This document shows, piece by piece, positions 34,359 through 44,132 of a stretch of DNA of 64,000 bases. Within the stretch, counting starts at the first letter, position 1; every line of letters begins with the position of its first letter. The stretch comes from Arthrobacter pascens (GTDB lineage: Bacteria > Actinomycetota > Actinomycetes > Actinomycetales > Micrococcaceae), in NCBI RefSeq assembly GCF_030816475.1, contig NZ_JAUSXF010000001.1, positions 3,844,001-3,908,000 on the forward strand, in the 5' to 3' direction. Below the pieces are notes generated by a model. The model was not told where the DNA came from, did not search any database, and worked only from the letters and a program-made list of their open reading frames with translations. Made by a program: the position numbers and the translations under genes.

Positions 34359-35699
34359 ATGAGCCTGACAAACACCAAGCGGAAAGCCCTGTCGATATCG
34401 GCCGCGGTCGCAGCAATCGGCCTCCTGGCCGGCTGCGGAAGCGCCTCTGCGCCTGCCGCCCCGGCAGCGGACGCCGGCCCGGTAACTATTGACGTGTGGG
34501 GCTGGGACGCCGAGTCGACACAGCACGTTGTTGATGCCTTCAATGCCAGCCATGACAAGATCAAAGTCAATTACGTCCTGCAGGCCAGCAACACTGCCAC
34601 CCAGACAAACTTCAGGAACGTCATGGAGTCAAAGAAGGACATCCCCTGCTGGATACCGGGAATCGCCCCCATCAGCACGGTTCTTGTCAACGGCTGGGCC
34701 CAGGACATCACCAAGTACATAGAGCCGATTAAGGACACCTACAGCAAGGGCGCCCAGGCCGCCGCCCAGGTTGACGGAAAGTACTACGGATTTCCGGCAG
34801 GTCCCTCGGCCACCTTCATGATGGCGAACAAGGCCGTCTACGAAAAGTACGGACTCGCTGTTCCGAAAACCTGGGAGGACTTCGTCACGACCGGCAAGGA
34901 GCTCAAGACCCACGGCGTCACGGTCATCAACCTGGCCGGCGAAGACCCTTCGACCCTCCTGCAGATGTCCCAGCAGGCCGGCGCGAACTGGTTCGCGATC
35001 GATGGCGACAAGTGGAAGGTCAACCTGCAGGACGACGCCACCATGAAGGCAGTGGACATTATCCAGAAGCTGGTGGACAACGACCTGGTAGCCCACCAGA
35101 CCTACAAGGACAGGCCCGCACTCTACTCCTACTTCGACAGCGGCCAGCTCGCCACCGTGCCCCTGGCCTGGTGGTCCATGACCGGCTACCAGACCAACTT
35201 CAAAGCCTCCCTGGGACAATGGCAGGCAGTGGACGTCCCCCAGTTCAAGGACGCCAAGCAGTTTGTAAGCTCCGGCTTTGCCGATCCCGGCTTCGTTCCC
35301 GTCGGCTGTGAACATCCCGCCGCCGCCGTTGAATACATCAATTGGACCTCCAGCTCGAAGGATGCCATCGAAGCCGGCAGGAACAAGAAAACGGGCTCCG
35401 TGGGCGTTCCCACGAACCTTGCCGATGTGTCGGCCTACACTGCGGACGTCGTCCCGGACAAGATTTTCGGAGCCCAGCCTGCAGCTGAAGTGGGTGCCGT
35501 GATCTCGAAAGCCCAGAACGCCGCCGTCGGCAAGTTCGAGCGCGGTCCGAACTACGACGCCTGGTTCCCCGAGCTGCAGGACCAGTGGGGCAAGGCCATG
35601 GCCAAGCAGATCACCCTGAAGCAGGCGATGGCCAACGTCCAGGCCTTCATTGCCAAGGACCTTGACTCCAAGGGCATCAAATACGAGGTCAGCAAGTAA
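34359..35699 (+). CDS. Sugar ABC transporter substrate-binding lipoprotein
   Basis: 446-residue family-1 solute-binding lipoprotein. The start at 34359 follows AAGGAAGTGAACAG; an in-frame extension to 34209 crosses operator 2 and is rejected. The lipobox is LLAGC after a hydrophobic signal, followed by an Ala/Pro linker. The mature part has VTIDVWGWDAESTQHVVDAF, YYGFPAGPSATFMMANKAVY and YGLAVPKTWEDFV, all typical of carbohydrate binding proteins. The two permease genes follow within 45 bp. The sugar cannot be named. Confidence 0.92.
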   Translation: MSLTNTKRKALSISAAVAAIGLLAGCGSASAPAAPAADAGPVTIDVWGWDAESTQHVVDAFNASHDKIKVNYVLQASNTATQTNFRNVMESKKDIPCWIPGIAPISTVLVNGWAQDITKYIEPIKDTYSKGAQAAAQVDGKYYGFPAGPSATFMMANKAVYEKYGLAVPKTWEDFVTTGKELKTHGVTVINLAGEDPSTLLQMSQQAGANWFAIDGDKWKVNLQDDATMKAVDIIQKLVDNDLVAHQTYKDRPALYSYFDSGQLATVPLAWWSMTGYQTNFKASLGQWQAVDVPQFKDAKQFVSSGFADPGFVPVGCEHPAAAVEYINWTSSSKDAIEAGRNKKTGSVGVPTNLADVSAYTADVVPDKIFGAQPAAEVGAVISKAQNAAVGKFERGPNYDAWFPELQDQWGKAMAKQITLKQAMANVQAFIAKDLDSKGIKYEVSK

Positions 35700-35743
35700 C
35701 CACCCGGTTCTCTTCGGAGATCCGCAACAGAGAGGAGACGCGG

Positions 35744-36727
35744 ATGTCTTCCAGATTAGAAGTCCGTAAAAGCCTGGACGGCAGGGAGCAAGAGCCCTCG
35801 AGGCAGGCACGGGCAGGTGCGTCCGCGTCTCCCCGGTTTTCCTGGCGCACCAAGCAGCGGCTCAAGGGGGCGTCGTTCACCTGGCCGTTCGTCATCGGTT
35901 TCGCGGTGTTCACGCTCCTGCCGATGGTCATTGGGCTCGGCCAGAGCCTTTTCGCCTCCAAGACCTCCGGACTGGGCTTCGGCGCAGCCACCGTCAGCTT
36001 CGCCGGGTTCGAAAACTTCGCCCGGGGGTTCATAGACCCTGTGTTCTGGAGTTCCATGCTCCGGGTGAGCATCTACGCCGTCGTGATTGTCCCCGTCATC
36101 CAGCTCATCAGCCTGGCGCTGGCGCTGCTGATTGACGCCGTGAAGCGCAGGGTGGCCAACCGTTTCCGGCTGCTTCTCCTGATTCCGTACATGATCCCCG
36201 GAATCGTGGCCATCATGATCTGGCTCTACCTGTACAGCCCGGTGGTGGGGCCCCTCAAGCCCTTCTTCGGCCTGTTCGGAATACACGCCGACTTTTTTTC
36301 AAGCGGCATGATTTGGGTCTCGATAGGCAACCTGGCCGTGTGGGGCTCCATTGGCTTCAATATGCTGATCCTCTTTGGCGCCCTGCAGGCAGTGCCACGC
36401 GAAATCTTCGACGCGGCCCGGGTCGATGGGGCCTCCGAATTCCGGATTGCCATGTCCATCAAGGTTCCCTACGTCCGCGGCTCACTCGTCCTGACCGGCC
36501 TGCTCTCGATCATCGGCACGCTCCAGATCTTCAATGAGCCAACGCTCTTCCGATCCATTTCGCCCGAATCGATCACCAAGGACTTCACTCCCAGCATGGT
36601 CATCTACAACCAGGCGTTCCAGGTGGGCAACCTGAACTATGCGGCCGCGTTGTCCATCATCCTGGCGGCAGTGGTAGGGGTTGCCTCGGTGATCATCTAC
36701 CGCCTGACAAACAAGGTCGAATCATGA
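35744..36727 (+). CDS. Sugar ABC transporter permease (MalF-like)
   Basis: 327 residues, six membrane helices. The cytoplasmic EAA loop is REIFDAARVDGASEFRIAMS, the contact to the ATPase. A basic, low-complexity N terminus of about 40 residues precedes the first helix. The preceding site is GAGAGGAGACGCGG. It overlaps the next permease by ATGA. Confidence 0.92.
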   Translation: MSSRLEVRKSLDGREQEPSRQARAGASASPRFSWRTKQRLKGASFTWPFVIGFAVFTLLPMVIGLGQSLFASKTSGLGFGAATVSFAGFENFARGFIDPVFWSSMLRVSIYAVVIVPVIQLISLALALLIDAVKRRVANRFRLLLLIPYMIPGIVAIMIWLYLYSPVVGPLKPFFGLFGIHADFFSSGMIWVSIGNLAVWGSIGFNMLILFGALQAVPREIFDAARVDGASEFRIAMSIKVPYVRGSLVLTGLLSIIGTLQIFNEPTLFRSISPESITKDFTPSMVIYNQAFQVGNLNYAAALSIILAAVVGVASVIIYRLTNKVES

Positions 36728-37695
36728 CACTCACCTCACCGCCTTCAAAGGTCCTGGACCCGAACAATGACACCAGGAAACTGGAGCTCAAGGCCCTCCG
36801 CCTGCGCAAACGCCAGCTCAAGACCATGGACAACGATGACCCGTCCGAGATTTCCGGCAAGCGGGGAAGGTCCAGCTGGATCGTGCTCATCGGACTGGTC
36901 CTGTTTGCGCTCTACTCAGTAGGACCTGCCTGGTGGCTGATTGTTTCCGCCACCAAGTCCAAGGAGGACCTCTACACAACGGACGCGATGTGGTTCGCGA
37001 ACTTCAAGCTGTTCGACAACCTGGCGTCGCTCTTCACCTACCAGGACGGGATCTTTGGCACCTGGCTGTGGAACTCGCTGCTGTATGCCTTTGCCAGCTC
37101 GATAGGCCATACGGTGGTGTCGATGGCCGCAGGCTACGGCCTGGCAATGTACGCGTTCAGGGGCAAGGGAACCACGATGGGCTTTATCATCGGCTCGTTC
37201 CTCATTCCAGGCGCCCTGCTCACCATTCCGTCCTACCTGCTCTTCGTGCAGATAGGAATGTACGACACCATTTGGGCGATGATCATCCCGGCGTTCTTCA
37301 GCCCGTTCGCTGTCTACCTGTCCAAGGTTTACGCCGAAGGCGCCGTTCCCAGCGAACTCCTGGAAGCGGCAAGAATCGACGGAGCGGGCGAATACCGGAT
37401 CTTCTTCCAGATTTCCTCCCGGCTCATGACCACAGCGGGCGCCACGATCTTCCTCCTGCACTTCGTGGGCTCCTGGAACGGCTTCTTCGGCCCCCTGGTC
37501 TACCTTCGCGGCGCGGATAAATGGCCGGTCATGCTGGGCCTGTACTCGTGGCTCCAGCGCGGCACGGACTCCACAGTGGACCTCACCGGACTGGTCATCA
37601 CCGGTTCACTGGTGGCCACGATTCCGATGGTGATCCTGATGATTGCCATGCAGCGGTACTGGCGCTCCGGCGTCGCGATGGGCAGCCTGAAGTAA
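36724..37695 (+). CDS. Sugar ABC transporter permease (MalG-like)
   Basis: 323 residues, six helices after an unusually long charged N terminus of about 55 residues rich in Lys/Arg. The EAA motif is SELLEAARIDGAGEYRIFFQ. The ATG at 36724 overlaps the previous stop. The operon has no ATP-binding gene; a shared MsmK/UgpC-type ATPase elsewhere is the usual solution. Confidence 0.92.
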   Translation: MTLTSPPSKVLDPNNDTRKLELKALRLRKRQLKTMDNDDPSEISGKRGRSSWIVLIGLVLFALYSVGPAWWLIVSATKSKEDLYTTDAMWFANFKLFDNLASLFTYQDGIFGTWLWNSLLYAFASSIGHTVVSMAAGYGLAMYAFRGKGTTMGFIIGSFLIPGALLTIPSYLLFVQIGMYDTIWAMIIPAFFSPFAVYLSKVYAEGAVPSELLEAARIDGAGEYRIFFQISSRLMTTAGATIFLLHFVGSWNGFFGPLVYLRGADKWPVMLGLYSWLQRGTDSTVDLTGLVITGSLVATIPMVILMIAMQRYWRSGVAMGSLK

Positions 37696-37825
37696 CTTAA
37701 TTGCCCTGTTGCTGATAATCTAAGGGGCGGTATTGGGGGAGTGAAACAGCAGACATCTTACATTTCCGTGCGGGCGGCAGTAGAATTGGCAGACTCTCCG
37801 GCGCGCATTACAGAAAGACCAATAC

Positions 37826-38071
37826 ATGACTACCATCCTGGAACGCCCCCTGGCCGCCTCGCCGGCCACGGAACTCCCGTCAATGGATCTGCACTTTTCA
37901 AGTGTCGACGAGATGCGGCAGGGACTGGACAAGGCTGTTGCCACACTCATTGAAGCCGCGAAGGATGCCGCCTGCGGCATCCTCGTCACCCGACTGCAGC
38001 CCGGGCGATACACCGTAGCACTGGATGACTCAGTGCCTTTTGGTGAAACGTACGAGAACATCGCCGCCTGA
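37826..38071 (+). CDS. Small protein of unknown function
   Basis: 81 residues starting MTTILERPLAAS at 37826 behind AGAAAGACCAATAC. A predicted helix (about 25-50, SSVDEMRQGLDKAVATLIEA) is followed by two beta-strand-like pieces, GILVTRLQPGRYTVAL and VPFGETYE. No known domain is recognised. It lies 130 bp after the sugar permease gene with its own leader and before a strong terminator. Confidence 0.65.
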   Translation: MTTILERPLAASPATELPSMDLHFSSVDEMRQGLDKAVATLIEAAKDAACGILVTRLQPGRYTVALDDSVPFGETYENIAA

Positions 38072-38113
38072 CAGCCGCCATGTCCCGGCGCCACCGCGGC
38101 ACCCGCAACACAC

Positions 38114-38174
38114 AAGAAGTCCCCGCCGTCAGGCGTCCTTCCCTGAGGAGGATGCCCAACGACGGGGACTTCTT
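38114..38174. terminator. Bidirectional terminator
   Basis: AAGAAGTCCCCGCCGTC (38114-38130) pairs with AACGACGGGGACTTCTT (38158-38174) with one mismatch, flanked by TTTG on the right and AA-rich sequence on the left. It separates the rightward 81-residue gene from the leftward 78-residue gene. Confidence 0.8.
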
Positions 38175-38203
38175 TGCGTCAGCCTGACAGGAGCTGTTCC
38201 GAG

Positions 38204-38440
38204 TCAGCTCCTGCGTACCTGAACACCGTCGGATTTCAGGAAGAACTGCTTTTCGGACGGACCGGCCGGCACGAGCCACAGCACATTCCCGCTCTCCGAC
38301 ACTTCTTCCACTTCTCCTGCAGCGACAACGTGTGCGTGCTTGACGATTTCCACCCGATCTCCAGCCCTGAGGGTTCCCCAGTCTGAAATGGTGGCCGGAT
38401 GGGCATTACGCCTTGATAAGACTCCCCCACGTGCTTTCAT
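38204..38440 (-). CDS. Small beta-barrel-like protein of unknown function
   Basis: 78 residues from the ATG at 38440 (MKARGGVLSRRNAH), which follows AAAGGGGTAGAAG; a GTG at 38476 extends it by 12 residues but has a poor site. The phrases TLRAGDRVEIVKHAHVVAAG, VLWLVPAG and KQFFLKSDGVQVRR look like an SH3/KOW-type barrel. No function can be given. It is convergent with the 81-residue gene through a terminator. Confidence 0.6.
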   Translation of the reverse strand: MKARGGVLSRRNAHPATISDWGTLRAGDRVEIVKHAHVVAAGEVEEVSESGNVLWLVPAGPSEKQFFLKSDGVQVRRS

Positions 38441-38602
38441 GTGAACTTCTACCCCTTTGTATACGTCCTGCGCCACAGCCTCTTTGATGTGACACTCACT
38501 GCACCTTCAGTTCTACTACACTTCCCGGGTCCGGATTATTCGTGTCGCCACATATTTCACCGCGGGCGGCCGCCAGGGACCCTGGCCGAACATGATTCCC
38601 TC

Positions 38603-40195
38603 TTATGCCAGGATTCCGACGGCGGATTCGGCTGCTGCCCGGACCTCGCCGCTGGCAACCAGTCGGTCAGCCGCTTCCAGTTCCGGCGAGAGGAACCGGT
38701 CAGTGCCGGGACCTTCGACGACGGCGCGGAGCGTCCCGATAACAGCTGCACCCGCGGGACCAGGCGTGAGCTGTCCGCCGGAGAGCTGCGTCCGGATTTC
38801 GATGGCCCGCGCCGACGTCACGAGTTCGATGGCCAGGACGCGGCGAAGGTTCTCCACGGCCTTGCGCAGCTTGCGCGCAGCGTGCCAGCCCATGGACACG
38901 TGGTCCTCCTGCATGGCCGAACTGGGAATGGAGTCCACGGAAGCTGGAACGGCCAGCCGCTTGTTGTCGGAGACCAGGCCAGCCTGGGTGTACTGCGCGA
39001 TCATCAGCCCCGAATCCACACCGGGATCGGCAGCGAGGAACGCGGGCAGGCCATGGGAACGGGCGGGGTCCAGCATCCTGTCCGTCCTGCGCTCAGCGAT
39101 GGAGCTCAGGTCAGCCACCGCGATGGCCAGGAAGTCCAGGACATAAGCCACGGGCGCGCCGTGGAAGTTTCCGTTGGAGCTGACCCTGCCGTCCGGCAGG
39201 ACCACGGGGTTGTCGATGGCGGCGGCAAGTTCACGGGAAGCCACGAGGGCAGCGTGGTCCACGGTGTCACGGACGGCACCGGCCACCTGCGGAGCGCAGC
39301 GCAAGGAGTAGGCGTCCTGGACTTTCGAATCACCCACCCGGTGCGATGCCACGATCGGCGAGTTGGACAGGACCCGCAGCATGTTGTCCGCGCTGGCGGC
39401 CTGCCCCGGATGAGGACGGAGTGCCGCATGGAGTTCGGGCAGAAAGACCTGGTCCGTACCAAGCAGCGCCTCAACACTCAGCGCCGCGGTGATATCCGCC
39501 GTCGTGAGCAGTTGCCGGATGTCCGCGATGGCCATCAGGAGCATGCCCAGCATGCCCTCCGTGCCGTTCACCAGCGCCAGGCCTTCCTTCTCCGCGAGGG
39601 TGACCGGCTCGATGCCGTGTGCGGCCAGCAGTTCAGCCACGGGTGACTCACCCCGCCCGCCGTAGGTCACGCCGTCGGGCCCTTCCGCTTCGCCCTCTCC
39701 CATCAGCACCAGGGCGCAATGGGACAGGGGTGCGAGGTCACCGGAGCAGCCCAGCGACCCGAACTCACGAACGATGGGGGTGATGCCGGCGTTCAGCACG
39801 TCCACCATGGTCTGCAGGACCACCGGGCGGACCCCGGTGCGGCCGGAAGCCAGCGTCTTGGCGCGGAGGAACATGATGCCGCGCACCACCTCGCGCTCTA
39901 CGGCCGGGCCCATGCCTGCCGCATGGCTGCGGATCAGGGACTTCTGCAGCTGGGTGCGCAGCTCGTTGGGGATATGGCGGTTGGCCAGCGCGCCGAAGCC
40001 CGTCGAGATGCCGTAGGCCGGGACGTCACTGGAGGCGAGGTCATCGATGTGCGCCCGGACCTTGGCGACCGTTTCCAGTGCTTCCTGGGAGATGGCCACC
40101 TTGGCGTTGTGACGGGCGACGGCGACGACGTCCTCGGGCGTGACGCCGCTGGAGCCGAGGGTAACGGTGAGCGGTTCGTGGGTTGTAAGTGTCAC
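38603..40195 (-). CDS. hutH: Histidine ammonia-lyase
   Basis: 530-residue enzyme that removes ammonia from L-histidine to give trans-urocanate. The catalytic MIO group forms from residues 150-152 in FGSLGCSGDLAPLSH, which are Cys-Ser-Gly rather than the commoner Ala-Ser-Gly; Cys-Ser-Gly is known in other actinobacterial enzymes. Other family marks are the N-terminal YGISTGFG with the active-site Tyr. It lies 9 bp after hutU in the same direction, so the two form an operon under the IclR regulator encoded next to it. Confidence 0.95.
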   Translation of the reverse strand: MTLTTHEPLTVTLGSSGVTPEDVVAVARHNAKVAISQEALETVAKVRAHIDDLASSDVPAYGISTGFGALANRHIPNELRTQLQKSLIRSHAAGMGPAVEREVVRGIMFLRAKTLASGRTGVRPVVLQTMVDVLNAGITPIVREFGSLGCSGDLAPLSHCALVLMGEGEAEGPDGVTYGGRGESPVAELLAAHGIEPVTLAEKEGLALVNGTEGMLGMLLMAIADIRQLLTTADITAALSVEALLGTDQVFLPELHAALRPHPGQAASADNMLRVLSNSPIVASHRVGDSKVQDAYSLRCAPQVAGAVRDTVDHAALVASRELAAAIDNPVVLPDGRVSSNGNFHGAPVAYVLDFLAIAVADLSSIAERRTDRMLDPARSHGLPAFLAADPGVDSGLMIAQYTQAGLVSDNKRLAVPASVDSIPSSAMQEDHVSMGWHAARKLRKAVENLRRVLAIELVTSARAIEIRTQLSGGQLTPGPAGAAVIGTLRAVVEGPGTDRFLSPELEAADRLVASGEVRAAAESAVGILA

Positions 40196-40204
40196 TTGGG
40201 TTTC

Positions 40205-41905
40205 CTAGTTCTTTGCTTCTTGCATCGGGATGCGGACGCCGCGTTCCTTCGCGACTTCAAGCGCGCGGTCGTAACCGGCGTCGGCATGTCGGATGACACC
40301 CATGCCGGGGTCGTTGGTGAGGAGGCGCTCGAGCTTCTGCGCCGCAAGATCGGTGCCGTCTGCGACTGAGACCTGGCCGGCGTGGATGGACCGGCCGATG
40401 CCGACGCCGCCGCCATGGTGGAGGGAGACCCAGGTGGCACCCGAGGCGGTGTTGAGCAGGGCGTTGAGCATAGGCCAGTCCGCGATAGCGTCGGAACCGT
40501 CGGCCATTGCCTCCGTCTCCCGGTACGGGGACGCCACGGAGCCGGAGTCCAGGTGGTCGCGGCCGATCACGATGGGCGCCTTGACCTTACCTTCCTTGAC
40601 GAGCTGGTTGAACAGCAGCCCGGCTTTCGCGCGTTCGCCATAGCCGAGCCAGCAGATCCGTGCCGGCAGGCCCTCGAACTCGACGCGCTCAGCGGCGGCG
40701 TCGATCCATCGGTGCAGGTGCTTGTTCTCCGGGAAGAGTTCCTTGATGGCCTTGTCCGTCACGGCGATGTCCTCAGGGTCACCGGAGAGGGCGACCCAGC
40801 GGAAGGGGCCTAGCCCTTCGCAGAACAAGGGCCGGATGTAGGCCGGAACGAAGCCGGGGAACTCGAACGCCCGGTTGTAGCCGCCCTTGCGGGCCTCGTC
40901 GCGGATGGAGTTGCCGTAATCGAACACTTCTGCGCCGGCGTCCTGGAATTCCACCATGGCCTGGACATGCTTCGCCATGGACGTCTGGGCCTTTTTGGTG
41001 AAGCCTTCGGGATCGGCCTCGGCCTCGCGGTGCCAGTCCTCGACAGAAATCCCTTCCGGCAGGTAGCTCAAGGGATCGTGGGCGGAGGTCTGGTCCGTGA
41101 CGATGTCCACGGTGAGCTCGCCGGCGTTGTGGCGGCGCAGGATCTCCGGGAAGACCTCGGCCGCGTTACCGACGTAACCTACTGACCAGCCGCGGCGCTC
41201 TTCCTTGGCCTTGAGGACCTTCGCGATGGCGGCGTCGAGATCCGTTTCAACCTCATCCAGGTACCGCTTACCGGCACGGCGGCGCAGGCGGGTCTCGTCG
41301 ACGTCGACAATCAGGCAGGCGCCGTCGTTCAGGGTCACGGCGAGCGGCTGGGCGCCGCCCATTCCGCCGCAGCCGCCGGTAAGGGTCAGGGTACCCGCGA
41401 GCGTGCCGTTCTCATCCCCGGTGAGCTTGCGGGCGATCGCGGCGAAGGTCTCGAAGGTGCCCTGCAGGATGCCCTGGGTGCCGATGTAGATCCACGATCC
41501 CGCGGTCATCTGGCCGTACATCATCAGGCCCTCGGCCTCCAGTCGACGGAATTCGGGCCAGTTGGCCCAGTCGCCCACCAGATTGGAGTTGGCCAGCAGG
41601 ACCCGGGGCGCCCACTCGTTGGTGCGGAACACGCCCACCGGCTTGCCGGACTGGACCAGGAGGGTCTCATCCGACTCCATGGTCTCGAGGGTGCGGGTGA
41701 TGGCGTCGAAGGCGGCCCAGGACCGGACCGCCCGGCCTGTGCCGCCGTAGACCACCAGGTCATCCGGGCGTTCGGCGACCTCGGGATCCAGGTTGTTCAT
41801 CAGCATGCGCAGCGGAGCTTCCGTCTGCCAGGACTTGGCGGTGAGCTCGATGCCGCGGGCTGCTTTGACCGGGCGGGCACCGGTGGTGAAATCGGCGGGT
41901 GCCAT
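40205..41905 (-). CDS. hutU: Urocanate hydratase
   Basis: 566-residue NAD-dependent urocanase making imidazolone propionate. NAD-binding region [20 protein letters not shown] and the catalytic Cys in [18 protein letters not shown] are intact, and the substrate-adjacent segment [15 protein letters not shown] is present. The start is ATG at 41905 after AAAAGGAGCCACC. It is the first gene of the hutUH transcript; an operator candidate lies about 96-115 bp upstream. hutI is not visible in the window. Confidence 0.95.
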   Translation of the reverse strand: MAPADFTTGARPVKAARGIELTAKSWQTEAPLRMLMNNLDPEVAERPDDLVVYGGTGRAVRSWAAFDAITRTLETMESDETLLVQSGKPVGVFRTNEWAPRVLLANSNLVGDWANWPEFRRLEAEGLMMYGQMTAGSWIYIGTQGILQGTFETFAAIARKLTGDENGTLAGTLTLTGGCGGMGGAQPLAVTLNDGACLIVDVDETRLRRRAGKRYLDEVETDLDAAIAKVLKAKEERRGWSVGYVGNAAEVFPEILRRHNAGELTVDIVTDQTSAHDPLSYLPEGISVEDWHREAEADPEGFTKKAQTSMAKHVQAMVEFQDAGAEVFDYGNSIRDEARKGGYNRAFEFPGFVPAYIRPLFCEGLGPFRWVALSGDPEDIAVTDKAIKELFPENKHLHRWIDAAAERVEFEGLPARICWLGYGERAKAGLLFNQLVKEGKVKAPIVIGRDHLDSGSVASPYRETEAMADGSDAIADWPMLNALLNTASGATWVSLHHGGGVGIGRSIHAGQVSVADGTDLAAQKLERLLTNDPGMGVIRHADAGYDRALEVAKERGVRIPMQEAKN

Positions 41906-42000
41906 GGTGGCTCCTTTTCGTCTCAGGGAAAAATCGGATTGAAGTTCTGTATCTACTAAAGCCCCTGCGCAACCGCCCAGACAGGGCTTTCAAGAGGCCC

Positions 42001-42020
42001 CTGTCCGGGGTACCAGACGC
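42001..42020. promoter_or_regulatory. Candidate hut operator upstream of hutU
   Basis: CTGTCCGGGGTACCAGACGC has the same CTGTCYG-N6-CAGAC architecture as the perfect inverted repeat at 43022-43041. It is placed upstream of the hutUH transcript and just past the IclR gene stop. Confidence 0.55.
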
Positions 42021-42061
42021 TCCCCGGCTTCCAAATCGGGTGGCAAGCTGGCAGGGTGTCG

Positions 42062-42934
42062 CTACTTGGTGGGCCGGCCGTGGATCCGGACGGAGAGCTC
42101 GTCGGCGACCTTCTGCACCCGGGCTGCGAGCGCGGGCCATTCATCAGCCGGCAGCTTGTCCTCCAGGAACGTCACGGCGACTGCCGCCGTCGGCCATCCC
42201 ACGTGGTCCGTGACGGCGGCGGCGATGGAGCCAAAGCCAGGCGTGACTTCGCCGTGCTCGGTGGCGTAACCGCGCTGCCGGACGCGGTCCAGATGAGAGG
42301 ACAGCGCGGAATACTTCATGATGGCGCCTTCCACCTCATGCCGTGACGTGAAGGCGGCGGCGTTCGGATACAGCGCCCGGACCTGTGACTTGGGCAGGGC
42401 GGCAAGGATGGCCCGGCCGCTCGCTGTCAGGTGGCTGGGGAGCCGGACCCCGACGTCGGTGACCAGGGAGGGGCGGTTCTTGGCCCTTTCCTCCACGATG
42501 TAGAGGACGTCGCGGCCGTGGAGCACCGCCAGGTGCGCGCTCTCGCCGATCACATCCACCAGGGACGCCAGCAGCGGCCGGCCCAGGCGGGACAACGGCT
42601 CCTGCCGCGAATAGGCCGAACTCAGTTCAAAGGCGCTGATGCCCAGGCCATACCGCTGCTCCTCATGGAGATGGAGCACAAAACCGTTTGCCTCCATCAC
42701 CCCCAGGAGGTGGTAGACGCTTGAGCGCGGCAGGCCCAGTGCCGTGGCAATGCTCGACGCCGCCATCGGCCCCCGCTTCGAGGCCAGCAGTTTGAGGATT
42801 CGCAGGGTGTTTTCAGCGGCCGGGACCTTGGACGCCAGCTTCGTAGGCGGCTTCATTGGCGGAAGGGAGGCAGCCCTCGCCGCACCGGGGGCAGCCGAGC
42901 CGCCCGGGTTGTTCATGATGGCTGAGCTTGGCAT
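42062..42934 (-). CDS. IclR-family transcriptional regulator of the hut genes
   Basis: 290 residues. An Ala/Pro-rich N-terminal extension of about 38 residues precedes the winged helix (AENTLRILKLLASKRGPMAA and LGLPRSSVYHLLGVMEANGF), then the IclR ligand-binding domain with LGRPLLASLVDVIGESAHLA and LTASGRAILAALP. It lies just upstream of hutU on the same strand, and the three hut-associated promoters share an inverted repeat, so control by histidine or urocanate is likely. The start at 42934 follows GAAGAGGAAA with tight spacing; a later Met is possible. Confidence 0.85.
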   Translation of the reverse strand: MPSSAIMNNPGGSAAPGAARAASLPPMKPPTKLASKVPAAENTLRILKLLASKRGPMAASSIATALGLPRSSVYHLLGVMEANGFVLHLHEEQRYGLGISAFELSSAYSRQEPLSRLGRPLLASLVDVIGESAHLAVLHGRDVLYIVEERAKNRPSLVTDVGVRLPSHLTASGRAILAALPKSQVRALYPNAAAFTSRHEVEGAIMKYSALSSHLDRVRQRGYATEHGEVTPGFGSIAAAVTDHVGWPTAAVAVTFLEDKLPADEWPALAARVQKVADELSVRIHGRPTK

Positions 42935-43021
42935 TTTCCTCTTCGCTTCATTGAGGTGTCCGGCATCCGATACTTAAGGATGCACCCCGATAGCCAAGGA
43001 AGAGTCTAACTTTGGGAGCTA

Positions 43022-43041
43022 CTGTCTGTTATTCCAGACAG
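43022..43041. promoter_or_regulatory. Perfect inverted repeat upstream of the IclR gene
   Basis: CTGTCTG-TTATTC-CAGACAG, 7-bp arms with 6-bp spacer, lies 88-107 bp upstream of the IclR start. Relatives occur upstream of hutU (42001) and hutG (26833). It is the best candidate for the regulator's own binding site. Confidence 0.65.
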
Positions 43042-43105
43042 AGCCCAGTTGCACACAGGCTGGCCGTTCAGAACGTTCAGTCTCGTTCAGACTGTCCGGT
43101 CGCGT

Positions 43106-43912
43106 TCAGCTGGCGCTGAGCTCCTCGGCCAAAGCCGGGGCCTCAAGAGTGGCCGGGGCGAGCCTTGAGAGCATCTTGGCACTCGCGGCTTCGACGAATC
43201 CGGCGAACAGCGCCCTTTCGTCCGCCAGCTGCTCCGGATGCCACTGCACGCCCAGGCAAAAGCGGTGGCCGGGGTATTCGATGGCTTCAACCACCTGGTC
43301 TTCGCTCCAGGCCGTGGCAATCAGCCCATCGCCGAGCCGGTCCACGGCCTGATGGTGCGACACCGGGACGGCATCGAGTGAAGCTCTGCCGAGAAGTGCT
43401 CCGAGCTGGGAATCCGGCCGGATCTCCACCTGGATGCCGTTGAACCGGTGCCCGCCCAGCTGATAATTGCCGTTGCCCACGACATCGGGAAGATGCTGGT
43501 GGAGTGTTCCGCCCAAAGTGACGTTGAGCAGCTGCTCGCCACGGCAAATGCAGAGAAGCGGAACGTTCTGCCGGAGGGCCTCGATGATGAGGGCCTGTTC
43601 CCATTGATCGCGTTCCGGCTTGGGCTGGTTTGTTTCCGGATGCGGCGCCTGGCCATAGAGCCCCGGATCCACGTCCCAGCCTCCGGGGATCAACAGACCG
43701 TCCAGCCTGCTCACGAGGTGCTCTATCAGGTTCCCGACGGGCGGCTGCGGGGGAAGCAGGACGGGCACGCCTCCCGCTTCAAGAATCGGCGTCAGGTATG
43801 TCTCGGGGAGGAACGCGGCGCGCACGGTGCCGCAACCATCGGTTACTGCCTTTTCCAGATAGGTGGTCAGCCCGATGATCGGCTTGATCGCAGCGTCGTC
43901 GTGCACGTTCAT
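43106..43912 (-). CDS. Class I glutamine-amidotransferase-like hydrolase (gamma-glutamyl-GABA hydrolase, C26 type)
   Basis: 268 residues of the PuuD/peptidase C26 family, which splits gamma-glutamyl bonds in polyamine and similar degradation. The nucleophile elbow is LLCICRGEQLLNVTLGGTLH with the likely nucleophile Cys123; the catalytic His lies in FCLGVQWHPEQLADER. The oxyanion region GGWDVDPGLYG is intact. The start at 43912 follows GGAAGGACCCGC. It does not overlap its neighbours; the IclR gene begins 171 bp further on the same strand, and polyamine genes are not nearby. Confidence 0.88.
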   Translation of the reverse strand: MNVHDDAAIKPIIGLTTYLEKAVTDGCGTVRAAFLPETYLTPILEAGGVPVLLPPQPPVGNLIEHLVSRLDGLLIPGGWDVDPGLYGQAPHPETNQPKPERDQWEQALIIEALRQNVPLLCICRGEQLLNVTLGGTLHQHLPDVVGNGNYQLGGHRFNGIQVEIRPDSQLGALLGRASLDAVPVSHHQAVDRLGDGLIATAWSEDQVVEAIEYPGHRFCLGVQWHPEQLADERALFAGFVEAASAKMLSRLAPATLEAPALAEELSAS

Positions 43913-44132
43913 GCGGGTCCTTCCGGGGAGCGTCTTATGCCAAGGCTACGAACCGGATGTGTACACCGTGTTTCGTCATCGTCACTTTTGCGTGTCTTTT
44001 GGGTCCTGGACTTTGGGCCACGCCGCGGAAGGAACGGCAGGAACAACACTGAAACGCCGGTTGGCCAGCACCGGCATGAGGCAACAAGCGCCACTGCCTG
44101 CCGGAGCCTTCATCCCCCGGATAATGGTCCTC

